Source: JALOAT01 sp041685115
GTDB taxonomy: Bacteria > Pseudomonadota > Gammaproteobacteria > Thiohalomonadales > Thiohalomonadaceae
Direction: 5' to 3'
Length of the DNA: 64,000 nucleotides
Assembly: GCA_041685115.1 (NCBI GenBank)
Contig: JAWLGK010000004.1
Span: 62,001 to 126,000 of the forward strand
In this document: positions 8,292-17,239 of the stretch, piece after piece
Layout: each line of letters begins with the position of its first letter
Position numbering within the stretch: the stretch's first letter is position 1
Position numbers and translations under genes: made by a program
The notes under the pieces: generated by a model
What the model saw: the letters and a program-made list of their open reading frames with translations, nothing else
Databases searched by the model: none
Told to the model about the DNA's origin: nothing

Positions 8292-9143
8292 GTGGAAACC
8301 GTTGCAGTCTTCGGCGTTTTGGCCTTTTTCGTCATTCTCACCATCGCCCTCGGCGTGCGCATCGTGCCGCAGGGCTACAAGCACGTGGTGCAGCGCTTTG
8401 GCAAATACCACCGCACGCTGAATCCCGGGCTGAACATGATCATCCCGTACATCGATACGGTGGCTTACCGGGTCACCACCAAGGACATCGTGCTGGACGT
8501 GCCCTCGCAGGACGTCATCACCCGCGACAATGTGGTCATCATCGCCAACGCCGTGGCCTACATCAACGTGCTCAACCCGGAGCGCGCGGTCTACGGCGTG
8601 GAGGACTACGCCATCGCCATCCAGACCCTGGTGCAGACCTCGCTGCGCTCCATCATCGGCGAGATGGACATGGACGATGCCCTGTCCTCACGTGACCAGA
8701 TCAAGGCGCGCCTGCTCGCCGCCATTTCCGATGACGTCTCCGAATGGGGCGTCACGGTGAAGACGGTGGAGATCCAGGACATCAATCCCTCGACCACCAT
8801 GCAGAAGGCCATGGAGGAACAGGCCGCGGCGGAACGTCAGCGCCGCGCCACGGTGACCCGCGCCAACGGCGAGAAGGAAGCGGCCATCCTCGAGGCGGAG
8901 GGCCGGCTGGAGGCCTCGCGGCGCGACGCCGAGGCGAAGAAGGTGCTGGCCGACGCCTCCCGCGAGGCCATCTCCATGGTCGCCGAGTCCATCCAGGACC
9001 GTCAGCTGCCGGTGATGTTCCTGCTGGGCGAACGCTACGTGGATGCGGTCAAGGAGCTGGCCGCCAGCACCAACGCCAAGACCGTGCTGCTGCCGGGCGA
9101 CCTGCAGGCCAGCCTACAGTCACTGTTCGGCACCCGCAAATAA
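8292..9143 (+). CDS. SPFH/band-7 membrane protein (stomatin/QmcA-like)
   Basis: 283 residues: one N-terminal membrane segment (residues 4-24), an SPFH domain (about 25-190) with the family pattern RFGKYHRTLNPGLNMIIPYI and DVPSQDVITRDNV, then a charged Ala/Glu-rich coiled coil (about 185-240, EEQAAAERQRRATVTRANG) that drives oligomerisation. The start is GTG with GGGAGT upstream. It pairs with the NfeD-like gene 11 bases before it. In E. coli the homologue QmcA assembles into large cage-like complexes, some with the FtsH protease; the same is likely here but unproven. Confidence 0.92.
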   Translation: METVAVFGVLAFFVILTIALGVRIVPQGYKHVVQRFGKYHRTLNPGLNMIIPYIDTVAYRVTTKDIVLDVPSQDVITRDNVVIIANAVAYINVLNPERAVYGVEDYAIAIQTLVQTSLRSIIGEMDMDDALSSRDQIKARLLAAISDDVSEWGVTVKTVEIQDINPSTTMQKAMEEQAAAERQRRATVTRANGEKEAAILEAEGRLEASRRDAEAKKVLADASREAISMVAESIQDRQLPVMFLLGERYVDAVKELAASTNAKTVLLPGDLQASLQSLFGTRK

Positions 9144-9151
9144 TCCCCCGG

Positions 9152-9172
9152 AGGAGCGGCCTCAGGCCGCGA
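9152..9172. repeat. Single REP-like palindrome downstream of the SPFH gene
   Basis: AGGAGCGGCCTCAGGCCGCG gives a GCGGCC/GGCCGC hairpin 8 bases after the SPFH stop, in the convergent gap with the DUF4202 gene. It matches the core of the island at 58130-58200. No T-run follows, so termination is not obvious. Confidence 0.6.
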
Positions 9173-9214
9173 GGGTTCGCATCCCGCTGCCGCTCCCCAT
9201 CGGCTTGGATACTC

Positions 9215-9826
9215 TCACTCCGCCGCCAGCGCCTTCTGGATCAGCGGCACCAGCGGCTCGGGAAGACGGATGCCGCCCGACAGTGCGAATTGCTGGGCAC
9301 CCGCCGACATCTTCTTCCAGGTCTTGCGGATGATGTCGAGCCATTTCGCCTCGTCATACTCCGGGTGCTTGCCCGCAAACTCCAGCATGTAGTGCTCGAT
9401 GAACACCAGCGCCGCCACGTCCTCCAGCAGCTGGGTATCCGGATTCACCTTCAGGGCGCGCTTGCCCACGGCCTGGCGCACCCGCTCCATGACGTCCTCG
9501 CCATAACCGGCCTGCGCCAGCAGTCCGGCGGTGGTCTCGGCGTGGAACTTGTACAGCGCGGTACGCCATTGCAGATAACCCTGACGGTCCATGGGGTAAT
9601 CGCTGCGCGGCGACTTCCAGCGCTGGATGTGCTGGGCACGGATGGCCAGGCGCTGCGCCTCGTCGGCCTGCGGTGCAAAGCGCTGCTGCATGTCGCTCAT
9701 GCGACGGGAATACAGCTGTTCCTTCGGCCAGGTCTCTCCATCGGCCGTTTCGGTGTTGGGGTCTTCGGCATTGGCGGCGTCGATGAGCGTCACGGCCCGT
9801 TCGAATGCCTCGGTGTGGAAGGTCAT
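9215..9826 (-). CDS. DUF4202 domain protein
   Basis: 203 residues. The family core is clear: AFERAVTLIDAANAEDP at the N-terminus, then AIRAQHIQRWKSPRSDYPMD and YLQWRTALYKFHAETT, and a His/Asp-rich segment LLEDVAALVFIEHYMLEF. The conserved His and Asp residues suggest an HD-like helical metal-binding fold, but no activity is known for the family. ATG at 9826 is chosen for its AGAGGA ribosome site; the open frame runs on upstream to 10120, antisense to the next gene, which is clearly non-coding. It is convergent with the SPFH gene and divergent from the YciI-like gene. Confidence 0.85.
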   Translation of the reverse strand: MTFHTEAFERAVTLIDAANAEDPNTETADGETWPKEQLYSRRMSDMQQRFAPQADEAQRLAIRAQHIQRWKSPRSDYPMDRQGYLQWRTALYKFHAETTAGLLAQAGYGEDVMERVRQAVGKRALKVNPDTQLLEDVAALVFIEHYMLEFAGKHPEYDEAKWLDIIRKTWKKMSAGAQQFALSGGIRLPEPLVPLIQKALAAE

Positions 9827-9947
9827 ACGTGATTCCTCTGATCCGGTGGTGAAGGATTCTATATGAATCCGACCGCCCGTTATCGATATTGCAGGCCCGC
9901 TGCGCACGCCTATGGTGAAAGAAGGTTCCGGGCGGAGAAAAACATCC

Positions 9948-10379
9948 ATGCGCGTAATGGTCATCGTCAAGGCGTCACGAGAATCCGAGGCCGGCGCCAT
10001 GCCGACCACCGCGGAGTTCGAGGCCATGGGCCGATTCAACGAGGACCTGGCCAAGGCCGGGGTGATGCTGGCAGGTGAAGGCCTGCACCCGAGCGCCCGC
10101 GGTGTACGGGTCCGGTTCACGGGTAATCAGCCCTCGGTGCACGCCGGTCCGTTCGAACATAGCGAGGAACTGGTGGCGGGGTTCTGGTTATGGCAGGTGA
10201 ATTCCCTGGACGAGGCCATCGATTGGCTGAAACGCTCACCCTTCCAGGATGCCGAAGTGGAAGTGCGTCCCATCATGGAGATGGAGGATTTCGGCGCCGA
10301 ATTCACACCGGAGTTACGTGCCCAGGAAGAACGCATACGCGCGCAGACTGGGCAGAGCGCACGGGGCGTTCAACACTGA
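9948..10379 (+). CDS. YciI-like (DGPF-type) protein
   Basis: 143 residues. Features of the dimeric alpha/beta ferredoxin-like YCII/DGPF family: MRVMVIVKAS as first strand, the helix EFEAMGRFNEDLAKAGVMLAG with GEGL, then the strand-turn VHAGPF and GFWLWQVNSLDEAIDWLKRSP. Many relatives are annotated as transcription-initiation or dehydrogenase proteins, but the biochemical role is not established. ATG at 9948 has GGAG 11 bases upstream; an earlier in-frame ATG at 9912 adds residues outside the family. A small GGCCCT-AAC-AGGGCC hairpin follows the stop at 10386. Confidence 0.85.
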   Translation: MRVMVIVKASRESEAGAMPTTAEFEAMGRFNEDLAKAGVMLAGEGLHPSARGVRVRFTGNQPSVHAGPFEHSEELVAGFWLWQVNSLDEAIDWLKRSPFQDAEVEVRPIMEMEDFGAEFTPELRAQEERIRAQTGQSARGVQH

Positions 10380-10588
10380 GCGCGCGGCCCTAACAGGGCC
10401 TCAGTCGATACACGCAGGCATCCCGACACACTCGCAGGATGTCTCCTTCATCAGTACATGAGCATATGCGATGCAACCGAGGTGTTCTCCACCGCTCCCC
10501 GAGGTAACGGCGGATTCCCAAGGACGCGAAATTCACCGTAATATGCCCGTATTCCGCACCGGAAGCAGTGGACACACAAGGGATTGCA

Positions 10589-12148
10589 ATGCCGCCGCAA
10601 CCACGCATCGGGGCCTCCCATGTTTCGGCCGTCGACGACCATGTGCCGACCACCCGCCCCCTGGCCTTTCTCACACCTGTCGTCAGCGTTTTGCTGGGCT
10701 TCTCTGCCGTCATCGCGCTGATGATATCCATCGTGCTGGTCTGCTTCGACAAGATGGAGGCGATGCGCGAGGCTTCCAACATCCTCATCTCCGACTATGA
10801 CAAGAAGGCCTCCTTGGTTTCTGCCATCCGCTGGAATGTGCAACAGCGCATTCTTCTGCTGCGTGATAGCTTTCTCATCACCGACCCCTTCGAAATCGAG
10901 GAACGCCACGCCGAACTTCAAGCAGTGACAGCCTCGCGCAGCATTGCAGCGGTGAGCACATTGAATGCGATGCCGATGACGCCGAGGCAGCGTCAACTCA
11001 TGGATGCATTCGTCCAAAGTGGCAGGGAAGCACTCCCCATCTACAACACGATCATGCTCCTGCACCGCGACGGACGCACCATCAACGAACTGCAATCCCT
11101 GTTCGCGAAGGTTTTTTCCGCACAGCAACAGGCCACCGCCGCGCTCGACGAATTCGATATGACGCTCGCGCAGATGCGTACGGAGACCATCGAGGTGGCA
11201 AACACCAGTTACCACCATGCCCGCACCCGGCTAATCTGGCTCGGTATGACGGCGACGCTCTTGGCGATCCTGATCATGGCGTACATCGCACGCTGGAACC
11301 AAAAGAGCATCGCAGCACTCCACAGTGAGCGCGAGAAACTCACCCATGCGGAGGCCGATGTGCGCCGACTCAACGCCACACTCGAACGGCGGGTGGTAGA
11401 GCGGACGGCGTCACTGGAGGCTGCCAATCGCGAACTGGAGGCATTCTCCTATTCCGTATCCCATGACCTCAAGGGGCCGCTCCGGGCCATCAACGGGTTC
11501 TGCCACATCCTCGAGGAAGACTGCGCCTCATCCCTCGACAGCCAGGTATTGCGACATCTGGACCGTATCCGCACGGCCGCGGTACGCATGGGCGAATTAC
11601 TCGATGGTCTATTGATGCTGTCGCATGTATTTCGCAGCGAACTCGCCCACGAACCGCTGGACATCGGCGGTATGGCTGCGGAAATCGTTCAGCGTCTGCG
11701 CGATGAAATGCCGGAACGCGAGGTGGAGGTGCGTATCCATGCAAATCTCACCGCCACGGGCGATCCGTCGCTGGTGCGGCTGATGCTTGAGAACCTGCTT
11801 GAAAATGCGTGGAAGTTCACCGCGGCGCAGCGCTTGACGCGCCTTGAAGTGGGCAGAAGTTCCCAAGCCGGGCAAGACATCTTTTACGTGAAGGACAACG
11901 GCTCCGGCTTCGACATGGAGTACGCCACGAAGTTGTTCCAGCCGTTCGTCCGGCTGCACTCCGATGAGGAATTCGAAGGCACCGGTATCGGCCTGGCCAC
12001 GGTACGTCGGATCGTGCAACGCCATGGCGGCAATGTGTGGGCGGAAGGTGTGCCTTATGCCGGGGCGAGCATTTATTTCACCCTTGGCAATGCCAATGCC
12101 GACACCGCAGCGGGTTCTTTCCAGCTAAATAGCTGTTCCGAACCCTGA
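10589..12148 (+). CDS. Membrane-bound sensor histidine kinase
   Basis: 519 residues from ATG 10589 (AAGGGA upstream; a GTG at 10568 is an alternative). Domains: a membrane segment near 25-52, a periplasmic helical sensor (about 60-210, four-helix-bundle-like), a second membrane segment (about 213-235), a coiled coil (240-285), a HisKA domain with the phospho-acceptor His292 in SYSVSHDLKGPLRAI, and a HATPase domain with N-box LLENLLENAWKF (near 400), DNGSGFD and GTGIGLATV. The kinase half resembles bacteriophytochrome-type kinases. No response-regulator gene is adjacent, so its partner and stimulus are unknown. Confidence 0.92.
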   Translation: MPPQPRIGASHVSAVDDHVPTTRPLAFLTPVVSVLLGFSAVIALMISIVLVCFDKMEAMREASNILISDYDKKASLVSAIRWNVQQRILLLRDSFLITDPFEIEERHAELQAVTASRSIAAVSTLNAMPMTPRQRQLMDAFVQSGREALPIYNTIMLLHRDGRTINELQSLFAKVFSAQQQATAALDEFDMTLAQMRTETIEVANTSYHHARTRLIWLGMTATLLAILIMAYIARWNQKSIAALHSEREKLTHAEADVRRLNATLERRVVERTASLEAANRELEAFSYSVSHDLKGPLRAINGFCHILEEDCASSLDSQVLRHLDRIRTAAVRMGELLDGLLMLSHVFRSELAHEPLDIGGMAAEIVQRLRDEMPEREVEVRIHANLTATGDPSLVRLMLENLLENAWKFTAAQRLTRLEVGRSSQAGQDIFYVKDNGSGFDMEYATKLFQPFVRLHSDEEFEGTGIGLATVRRIVQRHGGNVWAEGVPYAGASIYFTLGNANADTAAGSFQLNSCSEP

Positions 12149-12442
12149 AACACATGCCACCTCGCCTGCTCTATTCCCGCCCTCGGCTTTCCCCGCGTCT
12201 TGGTGAGAGTTAATCCAGGTGTCGCGTGGTGGAACAGTTATTTAGCGGTTCTTGATCTTGTCTGCTTTTTTCCTGGCTGCTTGTGGTCACATCGATCGGC
12301 ATGCTCTCCCGGTAGTCCTGGTAGACGCGGTCTGAAGCCATGTTTTTCAGCGGCAAGAACGCCCTTTCGCACCTGAAATGGCGAGTCCCGCCGGTTGAGT
12401 GATGGTGTATAAGCCTCGCAATACGTCACCACGACAGCGCCT
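12149..12442. other. Gene-poor gap, no supported feature
   Basis: 294 bases between the convergent kinase and YbaN-like genes. A 43-codon minus-strand frame (12210-12341) and a 64-codon one (12238-12432) exist but have no ribosome site, conserved look or stable codon pattern. No strong hairpin was noticed. Confidence 0.5.
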
Positions 12443-12811
12443 TCAGCGTGGCTCGGGACGCGTCCACAAGAAAGCAGCGACGGCCATGAACAACAGCGCC
12501 AGTGCGACCAGCAGCCACGGACGATCGATACGCCAGTACATGACGAGCCAGCTCACCGCCAACAAAGTCACCGCAACGCGCTTGGTGCGACTTGCAATCG
12601 CGCCCTGTGTTTCCCAATCGATCAACAGGGCTCCGAACCGTGGATGCGCGTAAAGCCAGCGATGCAATCGCTCGGAGCCGCGTGCCGCAAACCAGGCTGT
12701 GAGCAACAGGAAAGGCACGGTGGGCAAGCCGGGCAGCACCACGCCAATGATGGCCAGCCCGAGGAATACGTGGGCGAGGATAAGTGAAGACCAACGGATC
12801 AGGCGTGACAT
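12443..12811 (-). CDS. YbaN/DUF454 family inner-membrane protein
   Basis: 122 residues. The N-terminal signature LAHVFLGLAIIGVVLPGLPTVPFLLL is diagnostic for DUF454 (shown here only as a family pattern across residues 11-36), followed by AAWFAARGSERLHRWL-like sequence and two more hydrophobic stretches near residues 80-115. E. coli YbaN is a small inner-membrane protein of unknown function. I take ATG at 12811 because upstream in-frame codons give His/Arg-rich sequence unlike the family. A strong hairpin (12932-12970) lies between it and the gene upstream. Confidence 0.85.
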   Translation of the reverse strand: MSRLIRWSSLILAHVFLGLAIIGVVLPGLPTVPFLLLTAWFAARGSERLHRWLYAHPRFGALLIDWETQGAIASRTKRVAVTLLAVSWLVMYWRIDRPWLLVALALLFMAVAAFLWTRPEPR

Positions 12812-12931
12812 GGAAGCAGGTACAGCGGACTCCGTTTGTCGAAACGACACAGTGCCGCGGAATGCGCCCGCCATCGCAGGATCTGAGCATAGTGCAGTCC
12901 GGGCGTGGTGAGTATATGCCCGGGTAGCGGC

Positions 12932-12970
12932 ATGACGGTGATGAGGATGCACGCCCCTCATCACCGTCAT
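12932..12970. terminator. 15-bp perfect hairpin, probable terminator of the 82-residue gene
   Basis: ATGACGGTGATGAGG (12932-12946) pairs perfectly with CCTCATCACCGTCAT (12956-12970) across a 9-base loop. It lies 25 bases after the stop of the small minus-strand gene at 12996. There is no T-run in that direction, so it may be a transcript-end stabiliser rather than an intrinsic terminator. Confidence 0.6.
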
Positions 12971-12995
12971 TGATACGGCCGATGAGTACTGCGCG

Positions 12996-13244
12996 TCAGG
13001 CGTTACCTACCGCGGCGCTGGCCATCTCCGCAACGTGCACACAGGCACAGTCGCGCAGGGCCTGCAACATCTCCCCGGTTCTGCCGGCCTCTTCCGCGTC
13101 ACGCAATTCTTCGATGACAAGCCATTCGCTACCGCAGATCCCATATTCGGTATCGGAGTGCTCTTCCATCAGACGCATGCTCTCCACACGAAGCCACTCG
13201 AATCCCTTGGTCTCGCCCGCATTCGACACTCGGTTTTCACTCAT
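12996..13244 (-). CDS. Small acidic hypothetical protein
   Basis: 82 residues starting MSENRVSNAGETKGFEWLR. The start is well supported by GAGGGAAG 5 bases upstream of ATG 13244. The protein is acidic and mostly helical (VIEELRDAEEAGRTGEMLQAL) with two Cys near the end (CACVH, CxC) and one central Cys. I do not recognise a family. It is followed by a 15-bp hairpin, consistent with a single-gene transcript. An earlier in-frame ATG at 13274 is less well placed. The small size and absence of motifs keep the call modest. Confidence 0.6.
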   Translation of the reverse strand: MSENRVSNAGETKGFEWLRVESMRLMEEHSDTEYGICGSEWLVIEELRDAEEAGRTGEMLQALRDCACVHVAEMASAAVGNA

Positions 13245-13380
13245 CCCGCTTCCCTCTGAGGTGACTTGGTACATCAGGATATTAGCAGGAGGTAATATGG
13301 GCGAAATAGGCAATATACGTATTACACAGGCGACGGACGTCGCGTCACGTCGTGGGGCCTTCCGGTCTTCCAACCTCGCT

Positions 13381-13450
13381 GGCGACGGCGCCGCTGGGGC
13401 GCCGTCGCCGCATGCACATACGTGACATCGTAGGCGGGCCATGCCCGCCT
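13381..13450. terminator. Two GC-rich hairpins in the gap between two small genes
   Basis: GGCGACGGCGCC (13381-13392) pairs with GGCGCCGTCGCC (13398-13409), a 12-bp stem; a second hairpin AGGCGGGC/GCCCGCCT spans 13432-13450 with a CAT loop. They follow the stop of the 64-residue minus-strand gene by 15 bases and would end or stabilise its transcript. Confidence 0.5.
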
Positions 13451-13464
13451 CATTCATGAACTTC

Positions 13465-13659
13465 TCACGAGCGCGGCAAACGCATGCGCGAGAGTTCGTT
13501 CTGGATTTCTGCGGTCCGCCGTCGATATTGTTCGACAAACCCATTGGGCTTCGGCTCACTTATTTCAGAAAAGCTGAAATCGGCAGATTGCGAATAGGCG
13601 CGGAATTCCTTTTGCAGCGCATCGAGTTCCTGGGCGAGTTCGGCGGCGGAAGCGGTCAT
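13465..13659 (-). CDS. Small helical hypothetical protein
   Basis: 64 residues, MTASAAELAQELDALQKEFR at the start and QYRRRTAEIQNELSRMRL at the end, both strong amphipathic helices separated by a Pro-containing linker; this looks like a helical hairpin or coiled coil. The ribosome site is excellent: AAAGGAG 6 bases before ATG 13659. I do not recognise the family. It lies 289 bases from the nirN stop with no other feature in between, and is followed by two GC-rich hairpins. The clear start signal makes it likely to be real despite its size. Confidence 0.6.
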   Translation of the reverse strand: MTASAAELAQELDALQKEFRAYSQSADFSFSEISEPKPNGFVEQYRRRTAEIQNELSRMRLPRS

Positions 13660-13948
13660 GCTCAACTCCTTTTTCAAGAACACCGGGTCGGCACTTTTCG
13701 CCGGGCAGGTTCGGAGGTCTGCCGGCAATTCCACTCTAGTGACGTGGATGCATTCGCACATCGACCAAACGGGATATCGCAAAGATGCAAATGGGATACA
13801 CCTTCGCGAAAACCATGCCCGGTCTTGCGAACGTACTGTGCCCGGACCGGTGAACATCGCAGTTTCGAGTCACCGTTGTGCAGCCGCGGTGCATTCGGCC
13901 GCTACCTGCCTGATGTGGTCAGCCGCACACAGACAAACCCGCCCCGCC

Positions 13949-15508
13949 TCAGTGACTCGTCCCCTCTGACAGACGGGTCTTGTTCCACACGTTGTACTTG
14001 CCCGACGGCTTGACCATGGGGATGCGCTTCACCTCCTGTAACGTCTGCGCGTCGTACACGACGAGTGCGCCGTCCATTTCCCAGAGACTCAGCAGTGCGT
14101 AACGTCCGTCTTTTGTGAATTCCACGTGTGAGGCGGTTTTGCCGGGTGCCGGCCGGAGGTTTTTGACCACCGCGAGGGTTTCCTTGTCGATGACCTGAAC
14201 GGTGTCGCGGGCCTGACCAAGCGAGGAATCCACCCACGCGTAACGGGAATTCTCATGGCTGCGCATGAAGAACCCCGGACCCAGCGTCGGCACACGTTTG
14301 ATCGCCTTCCAGTCCTGCGTGTCGATGACCGTGACGGCGCCTTCCTTCAGGTTTGGCGTGGCCAGCACACGCCGCGCGCCGCGCATCCAGGTGATCCCGG
14401 ATGCCAAGTGCGGCATGCCGGTGAGCGGCAGGTTTGCGATGCGCTGCCCCACGGTGAGGTTCACCACCTGCACCGTACCGTCACGTGCCGCGCCGATGAG
14501 ATGCTCATAAGTCGGATCGAGGACGAAATCGTCCACGTGCCGTTCGAGCCGGATGCGCCTGACCGGAAACGCTCCCGTGGCAAGCGGCGGCGCTTCGCCG
14601 GAGTCGGCGCGATAGTCGTGCATCGGTCCGGTATAGACCGGCCAGGCGGTGGCTTGCGTCGTATAAGGCAGTTCCCAGATTTCGGGAATGTCCTTCATGA
14701 TGGCGATGAAGCTTCCGCGCGGCGGTGCATTGTAAACCGCCGCTACACGGGAGCCCTGCCCGGCTTCATCCGCGGCGGCGATCACCTTCAGCGGTGTGAG
14801 GTCATGACCGTCGAGGACCACCAATGTGCCCGGCAATGTGTTGCCCACCAGTACGTAACGCCCATCTGCTGACACCGCCAGATTGCGCGTATTGAGCCCC
14901 ACGCGGATCTCTGCCACATAGGTCAGGTTGTAAAGGTCGTACTTGCTTATCCAGCCGTCGCGCGAGGCCAGGTAGACGAACCGACCGTCGGCGGCGTATT
15001 TCGGCCCGCCATGCAGCGCAAAGTGCGTCGGGAAGCGGTGAATCGGCTCGAAACGATCGCCATCGAGCACGGTGATGTGATGATCGCCACTTTCCACCAC
15101 CACGAAGAGATTGAGCGGATCGGCCCTGAACCGCGGCTTGTCCGGCAAGCCGATGGCCGCGGTGAACACCTTGTGGCTGGCCTTCATCTGGGCGAGTTCC
15201 CAGCGCGGCGGTTCAGCCGGTGGCGTGGCCAGGTAGTCGGCAATCACCTCGATTTGTGCCGGCGTCAGCAGGTCAGCGAAGCCTTGCATTTGGGTGGCGG
15301 CACGCCCTGCGGCGATGGTCTCGAGTACGGCAGAACGGCGCAGACGAGCCAGGCTCTCGGGCAGCAAGGCCGGCCCGGTCAGGCCGAACCGATCGGCGCC
15401 ATGGCAGACCGCACAATGCTGCTGATACAGCACCTGCGCCGCACCCGGCTCGGCCGCGCCCACCGGAAGACTCACGAGCAACAGCAATCCAATGAACACC
15501 CGCTTCAT
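13949..15508 (-). CDS. nirN: NirN, dihydro-heme d1 dehydrogenase (c-type cytochrome)
   Basis: 519 residues. Signal peptide MKRVFIGLLLLVSLPVGAA, a cytochrome c domain with CAVCH at 32-36, then an eight-bladed propeller of the NirS/NirF type (about 120-519). NirN performs the last step of heme d1 synthesis in the periplasm, introducing the acrylate double bond into dihydro-heme d1 and handing the product to NirS. ATG at 15508 overlaps the nirJ stop by ATGA. It ends the nir operon. It resembles NirS (SGKYNVWNKT parallels TGKFNLYNTQ), but the operon position and the separate clear NirS support NirN. Confidence 0.93.
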   Translation of the reverse strand: MKRVFIGLLLLVSLPVGAAEPGAAQVLYQQHCAVCHGADRFGLTGPALLPESLARLRRSAVLETIAAGRAATQMQGFADLLTPAQIEVIADYLATPPAEPPRWELAQMKASHKVFTAAIGLPDKPRFRADPLNLFVVVESGDHHITVLDGDRFEPIHRFPTHFALHGGPKYAADGRFVYLASRDGWISKYDLYNLTYVAEIRVGLNTRNLAVSADGRYVLVGNTLPGTLVVLDGHDLTPLKVIAAADEAGQGSRVAAVYNAPPRGSFIAIMKDIPEIWELPYTTQATAWPVYTGPMHDYRADSGEAPPLATGAFPVRRIRLERHVDDFVLDPTYEHLIGAARDGTVQVVNLTVGQRIANLPLTGMPHLASGITWMRGARRVLATPNLKEGAVTVIDTQDWKAIKRVPTLGPGFFMRSHENSRYAWVDSSLGQARDTVQVIDKETLAVVKNLRPAPGKTASHVEFTKDGRYALLSLWEMDGALVVYDAQTLQEVKRIPMVKPSGKYNVWNKTRLSEGTSH

Positions 15509-16680
15509 GCCCGCGCCCCCCCTGCCATCGCAGCGGACCGGCTCAGTCCGATCTCTGCATCCGTGAGATAACAGCCCGGATCTTCGGCCCAGTAGTCGCC
15601 AGTGGTCTGATAGGCGCGTACACGGGTGTTGCCGTTGCAGATACGCTGGTGGTCGCAGTCCGCGCAACGTCCGCTCAGCGGGCGAGGCTGCGCCTTCAGT
15701 GCGGCCATGAGCGGATCGCTGGTATCGGGCCAGATGGTGGAAAAGGGCCGATCACGCACATTACCCAGGTTGTAGTGCCACCACATGGTGTCGGGATGCA
15801 CGTTGCCCTGGTTGTCGATGTTCGCAATGTTCACACCTGAGCTGTTGCCTCCCCACTGCTCCAAGCGCTGGCGCAGCGCTGCTGCGCGCTCAGGGAAGCG
15901 CTTGAGCGCCCACTGCCACAAGAACACGCCGTCCGCATCGTTGTTGCCAGTGACGAACTCCTTCGGTTCGCCGCGCGCCAGGTGTTCCAGGCAGGCATCG
16001 AACAATTGGGCCATGGCCGCTCGGGTGCCCCGGTGGACCGCCTCGCCACGGTTCTTGTTGCCGCGGCCGGCGTAGTTGAGATGGGAGTAGTAAAACTTCC
16101 CCAGACCTTCATCGTCGAGGAGTTGCAGCATCTGCGGAAGTTCGTGGATGTTGTCGGCCGTCGCCGTGAAGCGCATGCCCACCTTGATACTGCGATCACG
16201 GCAGCGGCGCAGGCTCGCCAGCGCCGCATCATAGGCCCCTTGCAAGCGCCGGAAGCGGTCATGGGTTTCGCGTGTCCCGTCGATGCTCACCCCCACGTAA
16301 TCGAAGCCGACCTGTGCAATGGCGTCGGCGCATGCCTCATCGATGAGTGTGCCGTTGGAGGACAGCCCGACATAGAAGCCCTTGGCCTTGGCATACCGGG
16401 CCAAAGCGAAGATATCGTCGCGCAGCAGGGGCTCCCCGCCCGACAGGATGAGCACCCGTACACCGTAGGCATACAGGTCATCCATCACCGCACGTACCTC
16501 GTCGCCACTCAACTCGCCGTGAAATTCCTTGTCCGCAGAATTCGAGTAGCAGTGTTTGCAAACGAGATTACAACGTCGAATCAGGTTCCATATCACCACC
16601 GGCCCGTGACCAATATCCACCGATCGCCGCGCCGAGGTATTCCCCGTGAGGAGCTGCATGAACCGGGTAACGCGAAACAT
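15505..16680 (-). CDS. nirJ: NirJ, radical SAM enzyme of heme d1 biosynthesis
   Basis: 391 residues. The radical-SAM cluster motif is CNLVCKHC (Cys 37, 41, 44), followed by SGGEPLLR, SNGTLID and VSIDGTRETHD. A C-terminal Cys-rich region (CADCDHQRICNGNTR, later PGC) is the SPASM-like auxiliary cluster site. NirJ removes the two propionate chains of didecarboxysiroheme and installs the oxo groups of heme d1. It lies 43 bases after nirH and overlaps nirN by 4 bases. The length is normal. Confidence 0.95.
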   Translation of the reverse strand: MFRVTRFMQLLTGNTSARRSVDIGHGPVVIWNLIRRCNLVCKHCYSNSADKEFHGELSGDEVRAVMDDLYAYGVRVLILSGGEPLLRDDIFALARYAKAKGFYVGLSSNGTLIDEACADAIAQVGFDYVGVSIDGTRETHDRFRRLQGAYDAALASLRRCRDRSIKVGMRFTATADNIHELPQMLQLLDDEGLGKFYYSHLNYAGRGNKNRGEAVHRGTRAAMAQLFDACLEHLARGEPKEFVTGNNDADGVFLWQWALKRFPERAAALRQRLEQWGGNSSGVNIANIDNQGNVHPDTMWWHYNLGNVRDRPFSTIWPDTSDPLMAALKAQPRPLSGRCADCDHQRICNGNTRVRAYQTTGDYWAEDPGCYLTDAEIGLSRSAAMAGGARA

Positions 16681-16723
16681 GACATCCTCCTATTCCTTCA
16701 AAGTGCGCAGCCGTCGCGGCCAA

Positions 16724-17239
16724 TCAGCCGACGAAACGCATTCCCGTTTTCTTCAAAATGCGCGTGCTGTACAGGACTTCATGGGCGCTCGCATCGTCGC
16801 CTAGCAGCGCTGCGATGTCGGCCACCTTTTGTTCCACCTCATCGCGTGTCTGACCGTGCACCATGGCGAACAGGTTGTAACGCCACTCGGGCAGGTGGCG
16901 CGGCCGGTGGTAGCAATGACTGACGTAGTCAAGGGCGCCCACCCGACGCCCCACCCCTGCGATGCGGTCGTCGGGAATGTCCCACACGCTCATGCCATTG
17001 CCCCGGTAGCCCAGCCGATAATGATTGGGCACCACACCGATGCGTCGAATCAAACCCTGTGCCTGCATGCGGCCCAGTCGCACCATCACCGCCTCGGGTG
17101 TCGCACCCACCTGTTCGGCGACGAGATGGTACGGGCGCGCCACGAGGGGCAGGCCCGCCTGCGTGGCCTTGACGATGGCGATGTCGAGCGCATCGCAGGC
17201 CGCCGATGTGTAGTCAGACGCTGAAATGGAGGCCGACAT
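16724..17239 (-). CDS. nirH: NirH, siroheme decarboxylase subunit (Lrp/AsnC-like)
   Basis: 171 residues. The winged-helix start (DALDIAIVKATQAGLPLVAR) and the later PEWRYNLFAMVHGQTRDEVE are typical for NirH/NirL. NirD, L, G and H form the decarboxylase that turns siroheme into 12,18-didecarboxysiroheme. ATG 17239 is chosen because AGGAAGAG lies 4 bases upstream; it overlaps the end of nirG by 26 bases, which suggests coupled translation. An in-frame ATG at 17266 is also possible. Confidence 0.9.
   Translation of the reverse strand: MSASISASDYTSAACDALDIAIVKATQAGLPLVARPYHLVAEQVGATPEAVMVRLGRMQAQGLIRRIGVVPNHYRLGYRGNGMSVWDIPDDRIAGVGRRVGALDYVSHCYHRPRHLPEWRYNLFAMVHGQTRDEVEQKVADIAALLGDDASAHEVLYSTRILKKTGMRFVG

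Noticed and set aside
9152..9215. tRNA-like arm (GGGTTCGCATCCC) after the SPFH gene
   Set aside because: The rest of a tRNA cloverleaf is missing; the region is a REP-like palindrome.
12210..12341. 43-codon minus-strand frame
   Set aside because: No ribosome site, no conserved look, short.
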